Positions 55,820-64,000 of a stretch of DNA of 64,000 bases are shown piece after piece (position 1 is the stretch's first letter; each line of letters opens with the position of its first letter). Source of the DNA: Gautieria morchelliformis. Lineage: Eukaryota > Basidiomycota > Agaricomycetes > Gomphales > Gomphaceae. The stretch covers positions 434,001 to 498,000 of the forward strand of contig WHVA01000012.1 in the NCBI GenBank assembly GCA_015179125.1. The letters run 5' to 3'. Both the position numbers and the translations under genes were made by a program. The notes beneath the pieces are model-generated. The model was not told the DNA's origin. It worked only from the letters and a program-made list of their open reading frames with translations, and did no database searches.

Positions 55820-56820
55820 TCACTCATTGTCATGTAGCTGAAGCTGAGAATTGACCCAAGTCTCAACACCGATACAACATCCAAACAGCAGAAAAAGTAC
55901 AACCAAGAGATTGTAAGAATTTGGAACAATCAGTGGAATTCCTTAGTCTGGAAGCTGATGGAAGACGAGGCAGACAAATGACCTGTAAAAAAACCACGAA
56001 CCTCTGGAGACACTCAAGAAGAATCACCTTATGCTGCGCTAGCTCTCCCATGGTGGGAACTCCAGTGCCTGCTATACCTGTTACCACTTAGCTTCTTCAC
56101 AGTGTTGTGTTGTCAGTGTGGTGGTGGTGGTAGTGTGGTAGAAGCAAGAAGTGTGGGAAGGTGGCGGAGTATCAAATGACTTGTTACTTTTGCACAAATT
56201 TATGAGTGAGGTGCTACATCAAGACGAAACTCCCGCACCATGGGATGTCCACAGAAGGTGTTCGTGGACCCGGAGATTGATCATGATTAGGTAAAAAAAA
56301 GTTCATTCATCATTGGTACTGTTTGACTTTGCATTTTGTCCTGTAACTAAATTTCAGTACTTGTATAGTACTGATTTTTAGTCCTCTGTGAAATCATTTT
56401 TTGGGGACTAAATTTCAGTACAAGTCGGTACTGTAACTTAGCTGTAGTGCAAGCGGAACTGAAATATAGCGCTTATTCTTCCTAGGAGGATGTTCACATT
56501 GACAACAATGTACATTCTTCTAGGATATATTAGATATCTTTTAAAATATCAACCTTAACCAAATTCATAATCCATCATTTTGAGCAACTTGTATATTGTG
56601 GACATCCTAAATTTTTTTGAATGTTCTGATATTTTAAAAATATGGTTGTATGTGCTAAAGCATGGTGTGTATTGATATAACAGAGCAATTTCAGAGAGGA
56701 TGTAGATGACTATATATTAAAAGTATATATGAAACATGTTAGATGTACAATCACAGAATATAGAAGCAAGTATGGACAATACCTGTACTATATTATTATA
56801 TATGGTTGAGAGATCTGATT
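55820..56820. other. Noncoding interval
   Basis: No gene of convincing length. A GTGGTGGTGG microsatellite-like run lies near 56120. Bases 56340-56470 contain repeated aaatttcagtac / gtactgattttta words related to those at 53455-53660. Confidence 0.4.
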
Positions 56821-56833
56821 AGAAGGTATGTTT

Positions 56834-57255
56834 TTTTTTTTTTTTTGAATTCCGTTTATTATACTGCCACCTTGGGGCCGAGCCCTATATAGGCAGTCTC
56901 TACCCGGAACACGGAATAGAGTAATCAAAGTGTTTTACATGCTAGGGTATCGTAGTTACCAAAGTAAGCCAGAGATATGCTGGCACCAACATAGGATACT
57001 TCCTGTTTGTTTACAATGCCTAATCACCTTAGATACATATCAGTACCGGTCAGTTTCAGTAGGTCTTATATGCCGGGTGGAAGTCCAGGAGCCTCGTAAT
57101 CCTAACACTTATCGACACCTATCGGAGGGGTGAACCATTGTAGTAATTACTGCTACAAATGGGGAGGGGGGGGATTCGAACCTGGAGGCTCTCCCTTTGC
57201 GTGATCCCAAACGGGCGCTTGGTTTGGGTCAGTTCCACCTGCACTAACCCACCCC
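56834..57255 (-). mobile_element. tRNA-derived SINE
   Basis: On the minus strand it starts GGGGTGGGTTAGTGCAGG (A-box-like) and has a perfect B box GGTTCGAATCC (complement at 57172-57182). A body of about 300 bp follows, ending in a poly(A) tract (16 T on the plus strand, 56831-56846). The 13-bp direct repeat agaaggtatgttt flanks it (56821-56833, 57256-57268). Transcription would be by RNA polymerase III, with mobilisation by a LINE such as the one at 23-29.5 kb (inference). Confidence 0.85.
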
Positions 57256-57407
57256 AGAAGGTATGTTTAAAATAATATGCATGTATAGTACAAAGATATG
57301 TAACTATTGATGTTTAGACAATGGGGTATACACCCTTTCCTGGGGGAGCAGCAGACTGTGAGAAAGAACTTTGGGGCTAGGATTAAGCATGCCTTACAGG
57401 TGCTGGC

Positions 57408-58469
57408 TTTTGGATTAAGATGTTAATTAGTGCCTTTCAACGAATAGAATCTATTGCTCAGTGACTGGAACCACTGTGTTCGCCCCTCTTCTGTGTGCTG
57501 ACTAAGCCTTTCGAGGCGTGTCCAGCACTGATGAATGAGAGTCACGTGACCGTGTCGACAGAAGAACGGTGTTGATCCAAGGGATAACCAAATCAAAAGT
57601 GTTCGCTTTTAAGGTAGTATAGAGTAAACAGTGATAGTAGACCCTCGACGAAGATTTGGAATAAACTATCAAGATCTGAGCTCTATAGCTATCAAACAAG
57701 ACTACAGCAATTTCAGGAGGCAGAATAATCGATTCTGGATGATTTCGTTCATACATTTGTACTAGCTATTTATACTATGTTGATAGTAACTACTAGTGTT
57801 CAAGATATTAGACAGATGGGTCGAAAAGCTGTTTGTAGCTAAGGGGTGACTAATTTATAGTCATAAAGTCATGGGGTGATGGGGATGGTGTCAGGATTGT
57901 CTGGGCTTTGGAATAGAAATCTGTACCTAGTATACAAAGCCCCTGTCCACATGATGTTAAGATAGTAATCAGTCAGATGTGTCATGGGGTTCAAATAGAA
58001 AAATGGAGCTGAGTTTACCCTGCCCAGCATATATGCTGGGCTTGGAGATGGGGCCGCTGTCTCTGTGCCCTTTCTGGGCAGCTAATTGAGTATGTGTACT
58101 GCAGATGACATTCTCAGGTCGCTCCACAGTACCCTATATTCCTGCACAGTCTATTGTCCTCTGCGGCGTTCGGTGCCCGCACCCCTTGGTGCCTATGGCC
58201 TGGCGCCTGTCGAAGTCATGGCCGATGCCATCACTCGATAGGTGCGCCGTCCCTGATCGACCGCACGTGGTCGATGCTCGAACTTCTGTACATTACCCGA
58301 TCTATGGGTAATATAGCATGTCGTAAATTCGTGTGATCGTCGTCTGCACCGACATCTATCATAAATGTCATTTCTGTTTCTTTTTGATCTTTTTCTTTTC
58401 TTTTCTTTCTTTATTAGTTTCTTTTATATATAAATGATTTGAAATGGGATAGTTGCGTTTATCACAACA
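57408..58469 (-). mobile_element. Solo LTR (TGTTGTGA family), second copy
   Basis: 1062 bp flanked by ctggc at 57403-57407 and 58470-58474. Same family as 11127-12118. It carries an extra pyrimidine-rich stretch (about 58358-58435) absent from the other copy. Sense-strand ends are TGTTGTGATAAACG and ATCCAAAA. Confidence 0.87.
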
Positions 58470-58474
58470 CTGGC

Positions 58475-59085
58475 AACTGCCTCAATTTTGATATATTTTA
58501 TGAAATATAGATGAGCTAAGCTATATATACATATATATGACATTTATAAACATCCTCCCTACAGTGCATTGTTGAATGTGCCGGGAATCGAAGCGAGTAG
58601 GGAATAGAGATGGTGCAAGTGAGCTTGGCATCTAGGTAAGTGGTACGTGCAGGGAATATATCAAAAGCAAGTCGCGTGTAGTGGAAAATGAGAAAGCAAT
58701 TGAGAGCGAGATGAAAGATTACCAAAATGCAATGAAGGGGCAGCAGCAAGTGGATACAGCCAGTAGAGGCTGAGAGTGAACCACAGTGGAAAGCATAAAG
58801 CATGAGTGATGAGCTTGGCTGCACGAAAGAGACATGGGAATACGATGAGATGGTTGACTTAGTCGCGGTATCGGGCTGTGTAGAGGAGAATGAGGGTGAG
58901 CAAAGACACAAGAGGATGCGGCACATGGATAACCTGGGGCTGGTATGTCCTGCCACTTGGATTTCCTTACAGTGGGCGCAGAGAGAGCGGTGGAAGATGA
59001 GGCCTAAAGAATGTCAGAGAGGAGATCTCATTAATGTGGAAGGTTTACCTTTGGCATCTTCTGTTTAGTTGCTGCCTGAGAGATC
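58475..59085. other. Unassigned interval
   Basis: A 146-codon minus ORF (58516-58956) and an 88-codon plus ORF (58802-59068) overlap. Neither shows family features. The last bases before 59085 lead into gypsy pol. Confidence 0.35.
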
Positions 59086-60395
59086 CTGATGGAGTACCAC
59101 AACTTCGCGGATGTTTTCAGCAAGTCAAAAGCTGATGCCTTGGCTCCTCACCAACCTTATGATCTCAAGACCATGCTTGACACTAGGTGCAAGTCACTGT
59201 TTGTTTACCATAACCTATGGCAACAAAAAAAAAGAGGAAATCTTGTAATAATTTGAAACTAGGGCAAATGGTGAAGAATACTTTCTTTTTGTTTACAATT
59301 TAAAACATCAAGAAAATGTGAATAAACACAGATGAATATTTATAAGAAATAAATTGTGACAAAATAAATCCTATTCACTGCATAAGATGCCAGAAATTAT
59401 TATTTGCCTTTATTCAGATTTTCTTGATGTTTTAAATTGTAGACAAAAAGAAGGTATTCTTCACCATTTACCATAGTTTCAAATTATTACAAAATTTCCT
59501 CTCTTTTCACTATTTGTTGCCATAGGTTATGGTAAACAAACAGTGACTTGCACCTAGTGTGAGCATGGTGCTAGTCCTCCTCAACCTCTGTTATACTCAC
59601 TACCTTGGAGCTTGCCACACTCCAAGTGTTCATTGATGAGCACTTGAATCTGGGTTACATTCTGCCCACTTGTTCCTCCCACAGATCTTTGTCAAAAAGA
59701 AGAGCAGTGACCTTCAGCTCTGCATGGATTTCTGAGCACTCAATAAGATTATGAAGAAGGACCACTATCCACTCCCGTTGATTGTTGCATGCGCCCCAAA
59801 AGGCTTGGATTTATACCAAAATGGACCTTTGGCATGCATCCCACCTTGTCCAAGTCGCTGAAGGCAACGAGTGGAAAACAGCATTCCAGACCCAGTACAG
59901 CTCTTTTGAATAGCTAGTCCCGCCATTTGGGTTAACCAATGGTCCCGCGGTTTTTCAATGTTTTATGAATGATGTCCATGGAGATATGCTTGATGTATGC
60001 ATCATCATGTACCTTGATGATATACTCATCTACTCCAATGACCTGGTCAAACACAGGGAACACATATGTGATGTTTTGTGGTGTCTTCGGAAACACGGTC
60101 TCTATGCCAAAGCCAATAAATGTGAGTGGCATCGAGAGTCCATCGAGTTCCTTGGTTATACCCTCATGACCGATGGCTTTACCATGGCCGAAGACAAAGT
60201 TCAAACCATCCGCAATTGGTCTTAACCTTGGAAGGTAAAATACATACAGTCCTTCCTGGGCTTTGCCAATTTTTACCGCCGCTTCATTTACAATTATTCT
60301 GACATCACATTTCCCCTCACTGGGCTCAGATCTTCCAAGTCAGAAGGGTGTCAAAGGACTCTTTGGCAAAGAAATCCTCAAACTCCTGCAGGTAC
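59086..60395 (+). pseudogene. Ty3/gypsy RT fragment
   Basis: Plus strand: EYHNFADVFSKSKADALAPH, then PYDLKTML, a MITE insertion, [116 protein letters not shown] and [18 protein letters not shown]. Multiple frameshifts and stops. It ends near 60390. Confidence 0.82.
59186..59554. mobile_element. Foldback MITE with TA target duplication
   Basis: 369 bp beginning ggtgcaagtcactgtttg and ending with its exact inverse, flanked by TA (59184-59185, 59555-59556). The terminal ~40 bp are perfect inverted repeats and the arms keep pairing imperfectly for about 160 bp. This is the Tc1/mariner type of target. No coding capacity. It interrupts gypsy pol after KTMLDT. Confidence 0.85.
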
Positions 60396-60399
60396 TACA

Positions 60400-62100
60400 G
60401 TATTTTGGCTTCAGCTCTAGCATGCTTATGGGACGCCTCAGCAAGGTGTTGGGACATTGTGGCCACTGCTCAGTTGGCATCAGGTGCAGACTCGGGAGGG
60501 AGGTCCACATAGAGCAAGTGGCCTACTTCCTGCAGCAGGCCCACAAGGTACTCTTGCTTGGGGTCTGGGATTCCAGGGGCGTCAGCCTTGGCTTCATCGT
60601 CTGTGCCCTCACTCTCATCAACAACAGTTGGTGCAGGCCCAAGCGGCATGTCTGAATTTTCCACCGACGTTGCCATATACACCTTGTAGTTTGCCAGTTT
60701 TTCGAGGCATGGAAATAAGCTTACTTTTGTGCTTTGATTCGTCCGGGCGTGGCTCGATGGGTAGCTCACTGAGATCACAAAAGAAGGTGTCTTGAGTGAT
60801 AGCGTCTAAATCATCTCGTTCACAGTCCACATGCCGCGGTTCCTCCATGCCTTCTGCTCTTCCCATTCCTCAGCTCAGCAGGTGTGACACCAATCCAGGC
60901 AGCAGCTCATAGAGATCTTGCTGGACTGCCAGTCAATCTCTGGGTTATGATCTCTGAGCCAAGGGAAGCCAAGGATGATGTCATCCTTTCTGAGGGAGGA
61001 GACTGCGAATGTAGTCCTCTTGGAATGCCCACTGAACCAAAGGATGGCATCCACAACCTCAGTGATTGCTCCCATGGTGTTCAGCAATGTTGTGCACCAG
61101 GATCGGCAATAGAGCTTCTGCGTGCTGAGGCATTTCTTCTTGATGTATGCACAGTCCATGAAGAGCCCAGTGGCTCTGCAGCCAATCAGGGCAGGCATGG
61201 ATGTGACCTCTCTAGTATTGGTGGTCTGGATCTCCACTTTAACCACCAGGTGTAGGTCAACTCTCCCTAGACAGCAGAAATCATGCAGCCTGGCAGAGAG
61301 GGATCCACAGAGGAAAAGCTAGGGTCCCTCACTGCCAGTACACTGTGTATATACTTGCACTGTCACAGGCCCCTTCACATACCCCTTCACACACCCCTTC
61401 ACACAGCCAGGGGCACTTGCTTTGCAACCAACATCAGCCCTGACCTCCATGGCAATCACCTAATGCATACAACCCTGAACATACAACCCAGACACCACTC
61501 CAGAGTAGATAAGGAAGCCGAAGGTTCAGGATCTCAGCTTTGGGACTGGGGCCAAGCTCAGAAATGGCTTCAGAAGGGGGTTCCCCTGACACCAGGGAGT
61601 TTGCAGTGCTGACTGAACTGATGATGCACTGTTTAAGCAGCTGGCTCTGGCATTCAAAGGCTCGGAGCCAGGGCATGCACATTTAGGGAGTCGGGGTGGG
61701 ATTTTGTGTGACTTTGACCCAATTTTCCAGTTAAGGTGAGGTGAGTGGGGTGTTTCATTCTCAACTTCAAGAAGAGAAAATTGGTTATGTACAGGCAACA
61801 GGGGTCCACTTTTCACCTGCTGCAGTTCACAAAATCTGCCATCGGCACTTCCCCTTCGGCTTCCACCTTGCAATTGACTGGGATTACATCAGCCAAGGCA
61901 ATGAGCTTGGGGATCATCTCTAGCTTCTCTTCGAGGGCCATGGTGCGGATGTTGCAGCCTGGTGAAAAGTGGTTATGCTGCCATCGGACACTGGTGGACG
62001 GAAAATCTGCAACCTGCGCTAATCAGACAGTATCTGCTCTCAAATCTGTTCACTTAGTGAACTTGCTCAAAAAACTGAAATCTAGCTGCTTGAAATGACT
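60400..62100 (-). pseudogene. Ty3/gypsy gag-protease remnant, inverted
   Basis: Minus strand, 5' to 3': MIPKLIALADVIPVNCKVEA (about 61910), NQFSLLEVEN (61770), then protease VEIQTTNTREVTSMPALIGC with GCRATGLFMDCAYI, where the catalytic Asp of the usual DxGA is replaced. FAVSSLRKDDIILGFPWLRD and NPEIDWQSSKISMS follow, then a linker with DDLDAITQDTFFCDLSELPI. It is related to the G3 gag-protease type but diverged, and lies opposite to the RT fragment to its left. Confidence 0.7.
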
Positions 62101-62770
62101 GACACTGCAAATCTGATGGCAAGTTTACTAGTATCTTGGTAAACTGAGGATACTTTTTACTTCAGTTCACATCTTTGAAATTGTCCAGTGCTGACAAACC
62201 CCATGCAATCTCAAGTACCCCAACATAAAATGGTATATATATGTAAGACAGCTTGGTGTCAATGTTTCTTTCTCTCCTCTCACCACATCCCCACTTCTAT
62301 TGGCATCAGCTGTTGTCTTAGCTCCCACCGCCGGTTGTCCACCCTCCTCCATCCCTCCTCCATCTCCTCTAGGGCTACCATCTCCCAATGACACAGCACA
62401 GCTCACTTCGCACCAGCCCGCACCCTCTATCCACTTGCAGCACTACCATTATGTTGTGGCAATATTTGCAGCGGCTCCTACATTTGGCGATTGCGATACG
62501 CTGGGGTTGGGGTTACTGTAAGTTCATTCCCACTGGAGGCCGTAGTTTACTTTCCAGTACCTATGTTAAATCTAATATCATAGTATTACTTATGTTGCCA
62601 AATTTACCGGCCTTTTGGTCATGTGGCGGCTTGATGCCCGCGGACTATCCCACGATGCGGGCATGTGACCGCTCTCGGCCATGACGAGTCTACAGGGACC
62701 TTGCTCACCTCTCGCCGCTCTTCTGCTGCTCGTGCTGGGAGAAAATTCAAAACACCAAGTGGGGACGTGG
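62101..62770. other. Noncoding interval
   Basis: Pyrimidine-rich sequence (about 62265-62370, cctcctccatccctcctcc) and no recognisable gene, RNA or LTR. Confidence 0.4.
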
Positions 62771-62783
62771 CTCGCACGACACT

Positions 62784-63520
62784 GACGCTGGTGTGGCCAA
62801 TCTGCCCCAGATTGGCCACACCAGTGTCGGGTGGGACGTGGCTCACAGCTTGAGGCCACACCAGCGTCGGGTGGGATGCAGGCACGCAGCTTCCATCCCG
62901 CACGATGCTGGTGGCCAATCTGTGGCCGCACCAGCGTCGGGTGGGACACTGGCGTGCAGCTTGCAGTCCGCACGGCGCTGGTGACCAAGATGGGACTGCA
63001 CCAGTGTCGGGTGGGACGCCGGGGTGCAACTTGCAGCCCTGTGTGGTCTGGTGGCCCGAACTTAATAAAAAAAAAAACTTTATCAATCCTTCTGTACTTA
63101 AATGTTCCTTATTTAACATCATGGTTCGAATTTTTGTTCATCTTTCAAAGGCCAAAGATTTTTGTCCTAATAATAGTAAAGAGAGTTCTGATATTTTGTC
63201 TTATTTAGATTCATTAAAAGAAATTATTAATAATTCTAAACACAAAAATGATATTCCATTTTTATACTTATTTGACTAGAAAGAAAACATTCTTTTGTTA
63301 AAGAACCCGAAAACCCAAGATCTTCAAGTATGGCTAATTGAAAATTATGTATACCATACTTTTTAATATTTTTATAAATAGGAAAATTTCTACGTCCATC
63401 TGGGGACCAGCGTCGGGTGGGACGCCGGCGGGCAGCTTCCAGCCCGCACGGCGCTGGTGGCTAATCTGGGGCCGTACCAGCATTGGGTGGGACGCTGGTG
63501 CGCAGCTTGCAGCCCGCACG
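62784..63520. repeat. GC-rich minisatellite, ~70-bp unit
   Basis: Diverged tandem units of the form caccagcgtcgggtgggac ... gcagcttgcagcccgcacgg with cgctggtggc(c/t)aatctg. About four units lie at 62784-63060 and two more at 63405-63520, after an A+T-rich insert. The first unit contains a strong inverted repeat (62784-62828, gtggccaatctg / cagattggccac). ORFs in it are repeat artefacts. Confidence 0.72.
63062..63404 (+). other. A+T-rich insert with an unusual ORF in the minisatellite
   Basis: The GC-rich repeat stops abruptly at ttaataaaaaaaaaaac and resumes at 63405. The insert is very A+T-rich. A frame open to the TAG at 63278-63280 reads VRIFVHLSKAKDFCPNNSKE then SLKEIINNSKHKND, using A/T-ending codons unlike anything else here. 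The composition suggests mitochondrial or mitochondrial-plasmid origin, unproven. Confidence 0.5.
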
Positions 63521-63521
63521 G

Positions 63522-63751
63522 TGTGGACACGCAGTGTGCCAGGAAGAAGCGAGACAAGTGTAGATCGTGTCTAAATAGTGTAGAGAACGCGAACGCGCAG
63601 TCTAGTAGGATGAACAAAGCTAAGGCTAATCTAAGTTCTCCGGTGGTCTCTGCTGCTGTACAGCATCTAAGATAGGGAACTAACTACCTCGAACTGTGGG
63701 CGCTCTGGCGCTAGATGCGGAGAGGTGCGTGAACATGTCTCAGTGTCTACA
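63522..63751 (-). repeat. 3' LTR of a copia element continuing past the window
   Basis: About 230 bp, tgtggacacg ... gtgtctaca, with ctccccctcaag (minus-strand polypurine tract) at 63752. The tract and ends match the arrangement at 30788-31043. Bases 63752-64000 should be the 3' internal end of a minus-strand copia element; no coding motif was recognised in them. Confidence 0.55.
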
Positions 63752-64000
63752 CTCCCCCTCAAGAAAAGTGAAACAACAGTGTTGTGAGCGATATGACTGA
63801 AAAGGAAGGAAGAATAAGAAGTGGAGGCTGGTGATGGGAAAGCTTGGTAACAGTGTCATGGATCGTCCATGGACTTCAGAACTTGGTTTGGTAGGATCCA
63901 ATTATGTTCATTGTGAGTGTGGACATACGGGTTCGCAGCTGCAGCTGCGTGCCTTTGGAGCCTATGTCCTATGGGTTGGTAGGGCTCTGTTGTATTCTCC

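Noticed and set aside
57172..57255. Possible functional tRNA gene
   Set aside because: The B box and A-box-like start are present, but the acceptor arms do not pair as a cloverleaf. The unit continues into a ~300-bp body with poly(A) and flanking duplication, so it is a SINE head.
62784..63520. CRISPR-like array
   Set aside because: Tandem, diverged GC-rich units without unique spacers in a eukaryotic context; this is a minisatellite.

Overview
The window looks like nuclear DNA of a filamentous basidiomycete (Agaricomycetes). Reasons: short GT-AG introns, chromodomain-bearing Ty3/gypsy integrases, Ty1/copia and Tad-like LINE elements, a tRNA-derived SINE, hAT transposons with TACGG-rich subterminal repeats, and one host gene for a secreted protein of a basidiomycete DUF7223-like family. 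No rRNA, functional tRNA or CRISPR array was seen. Almost everything is transposable element, mostly decayed and nested to several levels.

Layout. 1-3311 is noncoding, with dispersed repeats and degraded LTRs. A minus-strand ORF of unknown function is split into 45463-45660 and 3312-3444 by one hAT transposon (3445-45462). That hAT has matching terminal inverted repeats and a near-perfect 8-bp target duplication, so about 42 kb of sequence accumulated inside it. Inside: the hAT transposase gene (3666-6757 and 19797-19831) is broken by gypsy element G1 (6758-19796). G1's gag is broken by copia element C1 (13851-18853) and its reverse transcriptase by a solo LTR (11127-12118). C1 itself holds an unidentified roughly 1-kb insert. 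Further right are a host-like multi-exon gene (21.5-22.95 kb), a Tad-like LINE (23.1-29.5 kb) containing a solo LTR and a 485-bp insert, gag debris, a copia remnant cut by gypsy element G2 (32.5-38.3 kb), gypsy G3 gag-protease (38.3-40.4 kb), and copia C2 (40.4-45.0 kb) with its own solo LTR.

Right of the hAT lie the DUF7223-like secreted-protein gene (45893-49561, minus); a copia remnant broken by a small hAT element that is itself broken by a solo LTR (50.2-53.0 kb); poorly defined ORFs (53.7-55.0 kb); solo LTRs at 55.1 and 57.4 kb; a SINE at 56.8 kb; a gypsy RT fragment carrying a foldback MITE (59.1-60.4 kb); an inverted gypsy gag-protease remnant (60.4-62.1 kb); a GC-rich minisatellite with an A+T-rich insert (62.8-63.5 kb); and the 3' end of another copia element at the window edge.

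The strongest candidate for something undescribed is an extra gene carried antisense by both gypsy elements, between the integrase and the 3' LTR (7469-8623 in G1, 33309-34556 in G2). It encodes a Zn2Cys6-like cysteine array with basic and coiled-coil regions. Second is the nested architecture, which can be resolved to exact base pairs by target-site duplications and restored reading frames.
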